Positions 15,580-24,577 of a DNA stretch of 32,490 nucleotides are shown one piece after another. Source of the stretch: a virus. Position 1 is the first letter of the stretch. Each line of letters opens with the position of its first letter. Under the pieces are notes generated by a model. It was given only the letters and a program-made list of their open reading frames with translations. It did no database searches and had not been told where the DNA came from. The DNA lies in IMG/VR virus record IMGVR_UViG_3300041411_000271, positions 1 to 32,490 of that record. One strand, 5' to 3'. A program made the translations under genes and the position numbers.

Positions 15580-17514
15580 TTATTTTTCATTAGTTTGTAG
15601 TTCATCTTCCACTTCAATACTTAATGGCTCTTGGTTAGCTACATCTATGGTAGTTAGTTTAGCTAACTCTTCTGTGCTTGCAGTGCTTTCGCTGTCAGTT
15701 TCGGAAAAATGCTCTTCATTTTTAGGTTCAGGATATGATGCAAAATCAACGTTTTCATTGAGTTCTTCAGGAACGTCAAATCCCTTTTTAGTAGCTAATT
15801 GAGTCAATTTTTCATAAACATCAGAGTTTATCAAGGTAAAAATTGGCATGGTGTGAGTCAAAACAGCGTTCATCTCATGTTCACTAAGTAAATCTGCAAG
15901 CGCCATTATAGCATCACTATTTTCACTTAAAATAGCATAGCCAAAAGCTTCCCAAGTATTTTTGCTTTCTCCAGCTTTAAGAAGTTTTGATTCCACTAAC
16001 TCGACTAACTCAGGAGTAAGTTTAATTTTCTTTAATTTGTAACAAAGCACTTTATTTAGGAATATAAAGCTTTTATTGCCTTCAGTTGAGGACTTTTTGT
16101 CCAACCATTCTAATAACTCTAGAGCTTTCTCATAATAACCATCTTCAATTAACTCTACCGATGAACTTATAAGCTCGCGTACTTCATTTTCAATCACTGG
16201 ATGGTACGCATGAATCTGTGTTAATGCTTTATTGATATCTTCAATGCTGCTTAGTTTGGAACCGATTTTTACATATAAGGCCAAGACAGATAAAGAAGGT
16301 GTATTTACTAAGGCATTTTCAATATGATGTAGCGCTTCAGCATATTCTTCGTTATAAAATGCACCACGCGCCAAAAGTATGCTGGGCGTAGCAAAAATAT
16401 GCAGTTGCTCACCATCTTTTGTAAAATTAGCATCTCGCACTAAATTTAGTAATGCATTAGTAACACCATCAGGAGGAAGATCTATAACGAGATTTTCTAC
16501 CTTTTTACTAAGCTCTTTTAATGACGACAGTACCGCATCAACTCTTCTCACCTGACTCGCCAAAAGATTCATATCAGCTTTGATGATTTCACTGTCGTCA
16601 TCTGTTTCATCCGGATCAGTATATTGCGGGAAATATTTATCAAGTTTTTTTGCAAGAGCTTTGTATGGGTTAGCAACTTCATCCTGAAGCTTGCAACCCA
16701 AAGCATTATGAAGCTCGGCCATAAAATCGTCAAAGCTACTAATTTCAATGAGATGGAATCTAGGAAACCTTGCTAGATTAGTTAACTCCTCTGAAAGGAC
16801 TGTATCCTTTCGAACACACCAGTAAATTCCATGGGGAAAGGATGAGTCTGAATGCAGCAAAGTATTCAACGTATCCATTATTGACCTGTCATTACCCGCA
16901 TAACCAATGACTATCATTCCAAACTCACTGGCATACTGACGGAACTTAGATCTCATATTGTCTTCTAAAGACTCAAGTTCCCGTATTGTGTTCTTAATGT
17001 TATCGAAGAGAAAGTCACCATGAACCTTTATTATTTTTGGACGATTGGAAGTCAATCGAATGCTTTTAATACTAGAATCATGAGCACACACCACCGGCCT
17101 TAGATTAGTTGAAAACGTATAGCACGCCTCATTAATAAGGTCATCAAAATTAGTGGTGAATATCGTATTAAAATGTTTTAACTTAAGGAGATTTACAAGA
17201 TAAACATACCCCCAAGATGGTACACCTTGAACGATACAGTTCTCTATAAATTCACGCCTCTGTGTAGGTTGGTCGTAGAGCCTCTCGAAAAGCTCTGAAT
17301 ACTCGTTGTTTTTATCAAACCAAGGCTGCGCTTTGAGATGCTTTTCACCATACATTGAAACGAATACAGAACGCCACTCTTTGATAAGTTGACTCCCACC
17401 CTTAATACCACTTGTTACACTCGCACCAGCGCCTAAGAAAAGTGTAAAATTTGGATGGTGATCTTTTGTTGACAATAATATATTAATTAGATGCTGTTGA
17501 GGTTTAGTGTCCAT
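15580..17514 (-). CDS. SIR2-domain, TPR-like protein; probable phage defence effector
   Basis: A 644-aa protein. The N-terminal 270 residues form a SIR2-like NAD-binding domain: FLGAGAS (26-32) for the dinucleotide loop, TTNFDD (120-125) with the catalytic-type Asn122, KVHGD (163-167) with the catalytic-type His165, and GYAGND (204-209). Residues about 310-345 are charged and coiled-coil-like. Helix pairs resembling tetratricopeptide repeats lie at about 376-410 and 453-490, and the last 60 residues are strongly acidic. SIR2 domains in systems such as DSR, Thoeris ThsA and SIR2-HerA destroy NAD+ when phage infection is sensed, with the other domain acting as sensor. The same role is inferred here. 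AT-richness and an own promoter and terminator mark it as cargo within the late operon. No second large partner gene is adjacent. Confidence 0.82.
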   Translation of the reverse strand: MDTKPQQHLINILLSTKDHHPNFTLFLGAGASVTSGIKGGSQLIKEWRSVFVSMYGEKHLKAQPWFDKNNEYSELFERLYDQPTQRREFIENCIVQGVPSWGYVYLVNLLKLKHFNTIFTTNFDDLINEACYTFSTNLRPVVCAHDSSIKSIRLTSNRPKIIKVHGDFLFDNIKNTIRELESLEDNMRSKFRQYASEFGMIVIGYAGNDRSIMDTLNTLLHSDSSFPHGIYWCVRKDTVLSEELTNLARFPRFHLIEISSFDDFMAELHNALGCKLQDEVANPYKALAKKLDKYFPQYTDPDETDDDSEIIKADMNLLASQVRRVDAVLSSLKELSKKVENLVIDLPPDGVTNALLNLVRDANFTKDGEQLHIFATPSILLARGAFYNEEYAEALHHIENALVNTPSLSVLALYVKIGSKLSSIEDINKALTQIHAYHPVIENEVRELISSSVELIEDGYYEKALELLEWLDKKSSTEGNKSFIFLNKVLCYKLKKIKLTPELVELVESKLLKAGESKNTWEAFGYAILSENSDAIMALADLLSEHEMNAVLTHTMPIFTLINSDVYEKLTQLATKKGFDVPEELNENVDFASYPEPKNEEHFSETDSESTASTEELAKLTTIDVANQEPLSIEVEDELQTNEK

Positions 17515-17548
17515 ACTCTATTACATGCTAAGGAAATTAGATGTTAAC

Positions 17549-17577
17549 ATTATCGGCAATAAATGTTAAAACTTCAA
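17549..17577 (-). promoter_or_regulatory. Candidate sigma-70 promoter of the SIR2 module
   Basis: On the minus strand TTGAAG (17577-17572), 17 bases, GATAAT (17554-17549), about 35 bases before the SIR2 start. Both hexamers are close to consensus. Overlapping AACATT/AATGTT repeats and a palindromic ATGTTAACAT at 17541-17550 could be an operator. This would allow expression in the lysogen, independent of the late promoter. Confidence 0.65.
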
Positions 17578-17724
17578 TGGATTTTATGTTTTTATACATA
17601 TTCATACTTAGCTTTCTGCCTGACTCCTAACGTCTCCAGAGCTCAAATAAAACCAATGTGTTAAAATTTACTTCTTCCGCATTACCCATCTTAATGTGTT
17701 TGTTCTGAGCGATGCTTGACGCTT

Positions 17725-18162
17725 TCATAAAGCATCAAAACTGCTTGATATCACCACGCCAATCGCCTCCATCAGCGGATCAATCTTCCTCACATATGCC
17801 GGTCCAATGAAAGGCCGCGGCGGTATGTGCTTAGTGCCAACCTCCTGCCAGAGCCCGATTTTACTCTTCGTTCCCACAATAGCCGCCAAGCCCACTACTT
17901 CACTTTGGATGGATTCTCTGAGCTCGCCAGAGCGCAGTAGCGGCTCATCTTCGCTGTAACTCTGGCGTATGCGGTCGGCTTTAGTCGATTCAGCCAGCGG
18001 TGCCCAGGCATCAAACGGCCCGTAAGCGGGCTGGTATACGCCAATTTCCTCTTTCGCCGTTTCCTCAATCTCTTTGACGATAACACGGAAGCTGGACTCC
18101 AGCCCGGTGGCGATTCTGGCTGAGGAAGACGACAATTCACGCGCAAACTGCTCAAGGTCCAT
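17725..18162 (-). CDS. gp10-like tail completion protein
   Basis: A 145-aa protein of the HK97 gp10-like / virion morphogenesis type. Typical features are the helical N-terminus, PFDAWAPLAESTKADR, the LLRSGELRESI motif (about 75-86), and the VGTKHIPPRPFIGPAY segment (about 108-123) that marks this family. These proteins act at the head-tail joint or tail end. The ATG shares its A with the stop of the frameshifted chaperone product (TAATG), so the two are coupled. Downstream, where the tape measure would be expected, the SIR2 cargo begins. Confidence 0.8.
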   Translation of the reverse strand: MDLEQFARELSSSSARIATGLESSFRVIVKEIEETAKEEIGVYQPAYGPFDAWAPLAESTKADRIRQSYSEDEPLLRSGELRESIQSEVVGLAAIVGTKSKIGLWQEVGTKHIPPRPFIGPAYVRKIDPLMEAIGVVISSSFDAL

Positions 18163-18715
18163 TATTTATTATCCTCCCACCTTCGTGTGATCCAGTTGTA
18201 AGTGCCACCTTCAAGCTCGCCGATGACCACACCCATGGCGATGCGCTCATGGGGCATCAGCGCTGTCAGGCCCGGGAAAATCACGCTGAACGGAACCCCG
18301 GCTTTCATCAGCCAGCACTGGTTTATAAAGGCGGGGTTCTGCGCTAGTTTTTTGCGGCGGTCTCCGTAGCCTCATCTTCGTTGTCTTTGGACCTGGCACG
18401 AAGAAAGGCGCTCACCGCTTTAAGTCCACTTTTGCCCAAAATAGCGAGCATGCTTTCAATCTGCTTCGGGTTCTGCGGCACCGGGTATTCTTCGCCGTCT
18501 ATGTCAGCCACGGCCGCTGCCGGAAAGGCGTACATGTTCATGTACATCACGTTGATGGCCATTTCAGGGCCGACAGCTACAGTCAGCCTGGATTCCTGCA
18601 CCGGGTCGAGCTCACGCAGGGTGATGACGCGCCCGCTGGCATCCCGGACCTGGTCGGATTTGACCGCAGACTCTGCCACGGCGGGCGGCGTTTCATGCAC
18701 TCTTACCTGCACCAT
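18162..18715 (-). CDS. Frameshifted tail assembly chaperone (long form)
   Basis: Predicted 184-aa product made when ribosomes slip back one base at the slippery site near the end of the short chaperone. After the slip the frame avoids the TAG and continues for 61 more residues (includes WLMKAGVPFSVIF and ends RRWEDNK) to TAA at 18162-18164. In lambda (gpG/gpGT) and many tailed phages, the short and long forms coat the tape measure and recruit tube protein. The arithmetic fits exactly: 554 bases plus one re-read base makes 185 codons. Confidence 0.8.
18344..18715 (-). CDS. Tail assembly chaperone (short form)
   Basis: A 123-aa protein directly downstream of the tube gene, where Mu has gp41 and lambda has gpG. 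It contains a repeated Met/Ala helical region (PEMAINVMYMNMYAFPAAAVAD) visible as a mostly helical fold, and ends ATETAAKN. Its last two sense codons are AAA AAC, part of the slippery heptamer. It keeps the tape measure soluble during tail building and is absent from the mature virion in relatives. Confidence 0.82.
   Translation of the reverse strand: MVQVRVHETPPAVAESAVKSDQVRDASGRVITLRELDPVQESRLTVAVGPEMAINVMYMNMYAFPAAAVADIDGEEYPVPQNPKQIESMLAILGKSGLKAVSAFLRARSKDNEDEATETAAKN
18347..18353 (-). promoter_or_regulatory. Slippery heptamer for -1 frameshift
   Basis: A AAA AAC read in the chaperone frame, immediately before its TAG stop. This is a canonical X XXY YYZ site. The -1 frame beyond is open up to the start codon of the next gene, as expected for programmed frameshifting in tail chaperones. 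Confidence 0.85.
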
Positions 18716-18725
18716 GATTTGTTCC

Positions 18726-19157
18726 TCAGTTCACTTTTTTACGGCGGCTGGCTGTCCATGACAGGGTCTGGCTCACCGTTTTCTCGCCCTGCTTGTTACC
18801 GGCATCGGTGAGGTGAAACGACACGCCCTCGTAGCGGTACACGCTGATGGTGCCGTTTGCCTCGGTTATGGTTTCGGTAATGGTGCCGCGGGGCTGATCG
18901 ATGCCGTTATAGTAGTTGTCTTCCCACCTCGCCCAGAAATCATCGAGCGTGGCATCCATACGTTCAGCCGTGATGGTGCCATTCCAGCCGACGGGGATCT
19001 GCAGTTCGTCGGTAATGCCGTTGAGCGGCGTGATTTTATGGGTCGAGACCTGCGGCTTAGAGTCAAAGCTCATGATTTTGGGAATGCGCAGTTTTCCCGT
19101 CGGCGTATTGATATCGACGGCAATATCACGCCCGACGGTATAGCCAAGGGTTGGCAT
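18726..19157 (-). CDS. Tail tube protein
   Basis: A 143-aa tube protein forming the inner channel of the contractile tail. Supporting evidence is its size, beta-rich composition, the ITPLNGITDELQIPVGWNG segment, and its location between sheath and chaperone as in Mu gp40. C-terminal TLSWTASRRKKVN is basic. The gene is 36 bases after the sheath stop and has its own GGAG ribosome site. Confidence 0.85.
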   Translation of the reverse strand: MPTLGYTVGRDIAVDINTPTGKLRIPKIMSFDSKPQVSTHKITPLNGITDELQIPVGWNGTITAERMDATLDDFWARWEDNYYNGIDQPRGTITETITEANGTISVYRYEGVSFHLTDAGNKQGEKTVSQTLSWTASRRKKVN

Positions 19158-19193
19158 GGTTTATCTCCGGAGTAATGAGGAGTGAGGCACAGT

Positions 19194-20747
19194 TCAGCGC
19201 GACAAACTGTCTGAGACGGAGATGGACACGCTGCCGCCCCCTTCCAGATTCACCAGGAAGTAGCGCACCACATTGAGGTATTTCACCTGCACATCGGCGG
19301 TCATGTAGCCCAGTGCCACGCGCGCATCCGGGTTATTAGCCGCATCGAGGCGCACCGCAAAGGCTGGTCCGCCATTCGGGTCGCCAATCATCTTCAGCGT
19401 TTCCAGGTTCGACAGGAAAGACTCAAGCGTGCTTTTGGTTTCCCGGCGCAGGTCCGTGGTCTGATTGTCACCCACCACACTGCCGAAGCTCGCCGCTATG
19501 GTCAGCGACAGGAAGTTGGTCATGCGGGTGTAAGTGTCATCGTTCTGGGTCGGATTCGATGAGGTATTACGCCCCGAGCGCATGCCGAAGTAACTGCCGC
19601 CCGGACAGGGACTGGTGATGACGTCAAGGCGGGCTGAGTTTATGGCTCCGATTTCCGGCACGGAGTAAGGACGCCCCGCCAGTTGCCGCTCGGTGGCAAT
19701 GATGCCGGGGATACGTTTGTTGAGCGTGGAAACATGGGGTGCCCGGGCGGCAATATTCGCTGCCTCAAAGGTCGCGGGCGCAATCATGCGGTTTGTGCCG
19801 TTTGCGGTGTCCTTCCAGTAAGGCCAGTCACCCACAATCAGCTTGAGATGCCAGTCGTCCACGCCAGAGCTGTTGAGTGCTTCTGACACCGCCTTGCATC
19901 CTGCGGAGGCCGGGCCCTGGGCGATGGCATAGGAACCTTCGGAGCGCGCAAACGCTGCCATGGCGGGCCAGCACGCTTTATCGGTCACATCGGTAAGGTT
20001 GATGACCTGTGAATTCGTGCCACGCAGGGCATACATGCCCTTACGGGGAGCGTCGGTGCCATCCGTCCCCAGGAGCGTGGCATCCGTGATACCGGTCGCG
20101 CCGTCAGTGCCACCACTGAGAGTAACCTCTTTAACCGCGGCCTGTGCGGGCGCTTCATTTTCAGTGACTTTCGCACGTACCAGCTGGCTGGGACCGCGGA
20201 TATTCATCTGGCCGTGATTTACGGCCTCTGCCATCGCTTTCCACAGCGCATCCCCTTCACCCTGCAGGTTATCAAAGACTTCGGCACTCACGCCCGGCAG
20301 ACTGAGGGTCAGTTTTTTCGAATTCACGGCGGTACCGCTGCCGATACCTGCAATTATCTGGTTTCCCCGCGTCCCGCTGTAGAGTGCGGTCAGCAGCAGG
20401 CCTGACTTACTGCCATTTTCACAGAGCCGGCCACTGGCGGCTTTATCCTGACCGTTTGTCACACGTACACAGTTCAGGTTCGCCGCACCGAGCTGAAGTG
20501 AAATGGCAGCCGCTGTCGCCAGGTCATACTTACGGTTTTCAGGCGTGCCCAGAAAGAATGCCATGTCGTTATCTGACGTGATACGAAAGGCGCTGTTTAC
20601 CGGCGCCCAGCCTGCCACACCCACCAGCCCCAGCCCGTCGGTGGGTACACCGTTAATGTAACGGGCCCGGGGCGGGACAACCTGGACATAAAGGTCAGGT
20701 GCCGTGAGTGCAGACGTGTTGAGGTCGCCGGTTGAATAAATCGGCAT
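19194..20747 (-). CDS. Contractile tail sheath protein
   Basis: A 517-aa sheath subunit that surrounds the tube and contracts on adsorption. Recognisable parts are the N-terminal VQVVPPRARYINGVPTDGLG, GVAGWAPVN near residue 43, the middle RNTSSNPTQNDD (residues 393-404) and the C-terminal LGYMTADVQVKYLNVVRYFLV (central part), typical of Mu gpL-like sheaths. Length fits the family (about 480-520). GGAG lies before the ATG. The sheath proves the phage is a myovirus. Confidence 0.92.
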   Translation of the reverse strand: MPIYSTGDLNTSALTAPDLYVQVVPPRARYINGVPTDGLGLVGVAGWAPVNSAFRITSDNDMAFFLGTPENRKYDLATAAAISLQLGAANLNCVRVTNGQDKAASGRLCENGSKSGLLLTALYSGTRGNQIIAGIGSGTAVNSKKLTLSLPGVSAEVFDNLQGEGDALWKAMAEAVNHGQMNIRGPSQLVRAKVTENEAPAQAAVKEVTLSGGTDGATGITDATLLGTDGTDAPRKGMYALRGTNSQVINLTDVTDKACWPAMAAFARSEGSYAIAQGPASAGCKAVSEALNSSGVDDWHLKLIVGDWPYWKDTANGTNRMIAPATFEAANIAARAPHVSTLNKRIPGIIATERQLAGRPYSVPEIGAINSARLDVITSPCPGGSYFGMRSGRNTSSNPTQNDDTYTRMTNFLSLTIAASFGSVVGDNQTTDLRRETKSTLESFLSNLETLKMIGDPNGGPAFAVRLDAANNPDARVALGYMTADVQVKYLNVVRYFLVNLEGGGSVSISVSDSLSR

Positions 20748-20792
20748 GAGAGAGACTCCGGATGAGTGAGCTGATGCTGGAAAAAAAAAGGG

Positions 20793-21596
20793 TTATCGCG
20801 TGGTCTGGTGCCCGTTCAGGGTGACCTCAAACTGTGTCACCTCAGGTGCGGTGATGGTCCGGGTGGTGGCGTAATTCACGCTGAAAATCAGGTCGCGCCG
20901 GTAGACATGCCAGTTCTCTGACCTGTCGGAATCAAACTGCCGGGTATAAAGGAGCTGCGCGGGCGCGCCGTCGCTGAGGTCGATGTGACACTGTTCAGAG
21001 AGCGCCGTATCAATGGCACTGCCGATGCGGTCTCTTAGGCCAGGCGTGGGTGCCCAGACAGTAACCTGGAAATCTTTTATCTGCCTGCGTAGCTCCCTGA
21101 CGGCAGTACCCGCGGTCGAGACGGAAAGACTGATGTGTCTCACCAGCATAATGCAGAGACTGCTGCTTATAGTGAATGACCGGGGCAGTCTGACAGAGAG
21201 AATATAAAGTGCCTTTTCGGCTGTAGTGCCTGCCTGGAAGTGGAAGGTGTATGTTTTCCCGTTAAGGGTTATCTGCACGTTAGTCAGTGCCGACGCCACA
21301 CCGGCAACACTTATCGCGGTGCCGTTCACTGTGAACTGCAGCGAGGGTTTGCCCTTCGCCATCACACGGAACGGCCTTCCAAGCGCCGTGCTGATTTTAC
21401 GCTCAGCCGGCAGCGGCCAGATGGAGACATGTACGCCACCGCTGTTGATATCCTGCTGAAGTGTGCCCGGCACCGGCCAGCCCGGATAGATTTTCACTGC
21501 GGCGTTAATGATGCACGGAAGCCCGCTGCCAGCGGGGTAGACTGCATCTGAAACACGCCCTGCCAGGTAACGGGCAACATCATCGGTACTTGCCAT
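20793..21596 (-). CDS. Probable tail terminator / neck protein
   Basis: A 267-aa protein between the connector genes and the sheath. It begins MASTDDVARYLAGRV and has a central beta-rich domain (LQFTVNGTAISVAGVASALT). The C-terminal part (GSAIDTALSEQCHIDLSDG...WHVYRRDLIFSVNYATT) looks like the strand-helix core of tail terminator proteins, which stop tube growth and join head to tail. The family match is from pattern and place only. It follows the neighbouring gene by one base and shares the high-GC base use of the structural genes. Confidence 0.55.
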   Translation of the reverse strand: MASTDDVARYLAGRVSDAVYPAGSGLPCIINAAVKIYPGWPVPGTLQQDINSGGVHVSIWPLPAERKISTALGRPFRVMAKGKPSLQFTVNGTAISVAGVASALTNVQITLNGKTYTFHFQAGTTAEKALYILSVRLPRSFTISSSLCIMLVRHISLSVSTAGTAVRELRRQIKDFQVTVWAPTPGLRDRIGSAIDTALSEQCHIDLSDGAPAQLLYTRQFDSDRSENWHVYRRDLIFSVNYATTRTITAPEVTQFEVTLNGHQTTR

Positions 21597-21597
21597 G

Positions 21598-22239
21598 TTA
21601 CACCGTCACCCGAAGCGCTGTCAGGCGCCAGCCCATGTCTGTGAGTTCCGTGCCACTGACGACATAACGCTGCCCGGCTTCATCCGTCACAAAATCTCCG
21701 GCATGAAAAGACAGGCCTCTGAATGCAGGCATGAGAATATTGTGCCAGGCACCGCGCGTCTCACCCGGCAACTTAAGCGGGCTGTGCTCACCGCCACGGC
21801 TGAGCAGAATACTGGCAGGCCAGCCGGACATAATGAGTTTTTCATTCGCTGCAGTGGTGCCCCCGTAATCCTGCAGTCCGGCGTCACTGCCCGCCGGGGT
21901 GGTACGCCGGACGCTGACAAGCCGCTCAGCCCTGACACACAGAATGGGCTGTAATAGCGGCATGGCGGCCACATAAAAGGTCCCCTCCGCAGATACCAGA
22001 ATATCGCCCACTTTAAACCCTGCCGCATCAAAGATGCCAATACGTATGGCATGTCCAAACCGGGCTGCACGCATGTACCCGTAATCGGTGGTGAATGAGG
22101 CCGACAGCTGTCGCAGCGGTTGAGCATCCAGCGGACTGAACGGTGATGCTGCCCGGTAATGACGGGCCGTACTGCCCAGGCGTTTCGCGGCCTTCCCATT
22201 CCCCTGGTTCACCTTCGCCGCCAGCTGATGTGCGTCCAT
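21598..22239 (-). CDS. Head-tail neck protein, function uncertain
   Basis: A 213-aa phage protein between the connector and the tail terminator-like gene. The sequence is beta-rich (FKVGDILVSAEGTFYVAAM, FHAGDFVTDEAGQRYVVSG) with two similar 'GD...V.AEGTFYV' and 'GDFVTDEAGQRYVV' elements, suggesting a duplicated small barrel. The order suggests a head-closure or neck role as in Mu-like phages. I cannot name a family. Start and stop abut both neighbours (1-base gaps). Confidence 0.6.
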   Translation of the reverse strand: MDAHQLAAKVNQGNGKAAKRLGSTARHYRAASPFSPLDAQPLRQLSASFTTDYGYMRAARFGHAIRIGIFDAAGFKVGDILVSAEGTFYVAAMPLLQPILCVRAERLVSVRRTTPAGSDAGLQDYGGTTAANEKLIMSGWPASILLSRGGEHSPLKLPGETRGAWHNILMPAFRGLSFHAGDFVTDEAGQRYVVSGTELTDMGWRLTALRVTV

Positions 22240-22240
22240 A

Positions 22241-22633
22241 TCAGCACCGTGTCACAGTTGATACGCCATTGCCCAACGACGGGCCCGGCGGGATACCGAG
22301 CAGTCCGCAGAGCTGACGCCGCCACTGATTGTAGAGCCGCGTGCGGTCTGACACTTCTGACCGGTTGCGCTGCCAGACAGCCGCTTTATCCGTATCAAGA
22401 TTTTCAGCAGCGCCGGCAATTCCGCTCTCCAGCCCTGCCAACGTAATGAGGTAGTGCGCCACAATCTGTTCCTCCTCATCCCGCAGCGTGTTCAGTCGAT
22501 GCGCCAGCGTCTGATAGCGTCCGGAGGTGACCTGTGCGTAAGCCACATCTGAGCGATCGTCCGGAGTGGTATCACCCAGCATTGGATAACCCATGTACCG
22601 GCGTGCATCAGCCTGCTGTTGTGGATTCAGCAT
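22241..22633 (-). CDS. Probable head-tail connector protein
   Basis: A 130-aa helical protein downstream of the coat gene, in the slot of head-tail adaptors. It starts MLNPQQQADARRYMGYP, a start common in connector proteins of enterobacterial phages. The remaining sequence is mostly long helices (AHRLNTLRDEEEQIVAHYLIT). I choose ATG at 22633, with GAG 8 bases upstream; in-frame ATGs at 22645 and 22660 are alternatives. Confidence 0.6.
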   Translation of the reverse strand: MLNPQQQADARRYMGYPMLGDTTPDDRSDVAYAQVTSGRYQTLAHRLNTLRDEEEQIVAHYLITLAGLESGIAGAAENLDTDKAAVWQRNRSEVSDRTRLYNQWRRQLCGLLGIPPGPSLGNGVSTVTRC

Positions 22634-22679
22634 GAGATATCTCATTAAGTGAATTGCCATTGAAGACGTCAGCTAAGAA

Positions 22680-23810
22680 CTAGCTTAAGAGCAGTGCGGT
22701 GTGTTCTGGTTTGATGTTCTGACAGCCCCATGCTGCGGCGATTTCGTAGCGTACACGACGGTACTGTCTGTACATGGAGACTTCGAATGACATGTTGGTT
22801 CGTGGGTCGGTAATCATGATGCGGTCATCGGCCATATCCCCCTCTTCAGGCAGCGCGGGCGCACGGGTAGCGAGGATGATCGCAGAACGGCTGAAAGCAA
22901 AGTTGGCCGTGAACTTACCGACGACTTTCAGCTCGGTCCCTTTCAGTATCTCTTCACGTACGCCAGGCGCAAAAATATGCACCCCCTTTTCTGAGTCCAC
23001 CTTAGCAATGAGATATTTATGATTGCCGGCGACAAGAACATCACCCGGGGAAGCCTGTTGGGATGTGATCGCTAAGGGGATAAATGTGGAACCGACAGCA
23101 ATTTTTTCATCCCCGGCCAGTTTAGAGGCTGCACCTGCCTGGCCATTCAGTGAAGCCACCCCCGCCGACTCACGAAGGGTAAAGCCATGCAGTTCGAGCA
23201 GTGTGCCCTGCGCACGCAGCGATGTGGTGCCCGCTTCGTTGGCTTTGGTCAGCTGCGCCATGGTGCGCAGTGCTGCACCTGCAGTCGTGTCGATTACACA
23301 TTGCAGGTCACTGAGCGGTGCACCGTTGTCCGTCAGGATCTTACGCACCTGCGCCGTATCGGTAAGCGTGTCTTTGAAAGGCGTTTTACCCGCCTCACCC
23401 GCCGCACGTGAGGCGCGACGGAAGAGCTGTCCCAGGTCGACTTCGATTTCATTAACCAGCGTACGCATCGCCTGAGTGACCTGGTCGCGGCGAATACCGT
23501 GGTAGCCTGGTCCCGATTTGATGCCTTTCTGTTGCTCCCCTTCCCAGCGGAACGGCACCATGCGGGATTTGGTGATTGTCAGCGGCACGTTATCAATAAT
23601 CTGATCACCGTCATCCGGCGGCAGCTGACCGGGCTTAACATCTTCAGCGTCTGAAGCCGGCGTCACAGGGATACGAATCGGCTGATTCAGCGCTGCACGC
23701 TCTGCCGTGGCGTCCAGTGTAACAGAGGGAATGAAACCGCAGAGTTCGCGCGAGACGATATCCAGCGACTGGTACAGGTCGGGAATGAGTTGAGTCAGGG
23801 TATTAGACAT
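22680..23810 (-). CDS. Major capsid protein, P22 coat-like
   Basis: A 376-aa coat protein. The N-terminus (MSNTLTQLIPDLYQSLDIVSRELCGF, of which LIPDLYQSLDIVSREL is diagnostic) and the repeated beta segments (DVLVAGNHKYLIAKV, RRVRYEIAAAWG) match the P22 phage coat family, an HK97-fold protein with an inserted domain. It follows the scaffold-like gene by 14 bases, the normal order. It builds the icosahedral head. Confidence 0.88.
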   Translation of the reverse strand: MSNTLTQLIPDLYQSLDIVSRELCGFIPSVTLDATAERAALNQPIRIPVTPASDAEDVKPGQLPPDDGDQIIDNVPLTITKSRMVPFRWEGEQQKGIKSGPGYHGIRRDQVTQAMRTLVNEIEVDLGQLFRRASRAAGEAGKTPFKDTLTDTAQVRKILTDNGAPLSDLQCVIDTTAGAALRTMAQLTKANEAGTTSLRAQGTLLELHGFTLRESAGVASLNGQAGAASKLAGDEKIAVGSTFIPLAITSQQASPGDVLVAGNHKYLIAKVDSEKGVHIFAPGVREEILKGTELKVVGKFTANFAFSRSAIILATRAPALPEEGDMADDRIMITDPRTNMSFEVSMYRQYRRVRYEIAAAWGCQNIKPEHTALLLS

Positions 23811-23824
23811 GCAGGGTTATCCAG

Positions 23825-24577
23825 TTAATCGGTAATCTGTACACCCGCACAGGCGCGTTCGCTCTGCTCGTGAGGGCTGAGTGATTCGAACTGTGCACGG
23901 GTAAGTGTGTCTGAGCTGCTGTTGCCATTTCCGCCGGATGAGCCACCGCCTGATGCGCCGGTGCCCTTGAGGATCTGGTCTTTATACGGGTAGTGCTCAA
24001 CGAGAATGCTCAGCGCTTCATCAAACCCCGCCGCTTCACCGGGTCTGGCCGCACTGAAGATTTTGTTTCCGTCGCGATCAAACGCCGTGACGGCGTCACC
24101 GACTACCTGAAAGTTGCTGCCGAACCGGGCTTCCACCAGGTCAGCCGGAATACTCATTTTCTCGGCAATGAATTTTGAACGGGCGAAACTGCCGCCAATT
24201 TTCTCCGCCGTAAGCTTCAGGCTCAGGTCGTCGCGCTCTTTTACGATGGGCGCATACTTCTCTTCCAGTGCACGGACGGCTTCAGTGCGGACCTTCTCGA
24301 CTTCACCGGCATCCACCAGCGTTTTGTCTTCCAGGTTCTTCACGGTGTCCAGTGCTGCCAGCGCCGCTGACGGATCATCAATCCCTTCAAAGGTCTTAAG
24401 CAGCGTTTCTGCACTTTCCGCACGTTCACGGTGCGACTTTGCTTCACCGTTAAGACGCGAGATGGTCTGCAGGGTGCCGGGGGCATCAAACGCCAGCTCT
24501 TTGCCGTCATCCTGTACGTACACGGGTTTGCCATCGTTTACGACCACATGGCCGTTCTCATCGAGTTTCAGTTTCAT
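23825..24577 (-). CDS. Scaffold-like protein
   Basis: A 250-aa protein upstream of the coat gene. It starts with short strands (MKLKLDENGHVVVNDGKPVY), then a long charged helical region (about residues 40-135, EVEKVRTEAVRALEEKYAPIV), a compact middle, and a flexible Gly/Ser stretch (GASGGGSSGGNGNSSS, about 208-223). That layout is typical of internal scaffolds that guide head assembly and then leave. Two ATGs are possible (24586, 24577); GGAT 9 bases before the second favours it slightly. Confidence 0.75.
   Translation of the reverse strand: MKLKLDENGHVVVNDGKPVYVQDDGKELAFDAPGTLQTISRLNGEAKSHRERAESAETLLKTFEGIDDPSAALAALDTVKNLEDKTLVDAGEVEKVRTEAVRALEEKYAPIVKERDDLSLKLTAEKIGGSFARSKFIAEKMSIPADLVEARFGSNFQVVGDAVTAFDRDGNKIFSAARPGEAAGFDEALSILVEHYPYKDQILKGTGASGGGSSGGNGNSSSDTLTRAQFESLSPHEQSERACAGVQITD

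Noticed and set aside
17711-17736. GATGCTT/AAGCATC inverted repeat at the end of the gp10-like gene
   Set aside because: Only 7 bp with a 12-base loop and no T run after it on the minus strand, so not called a terminator.
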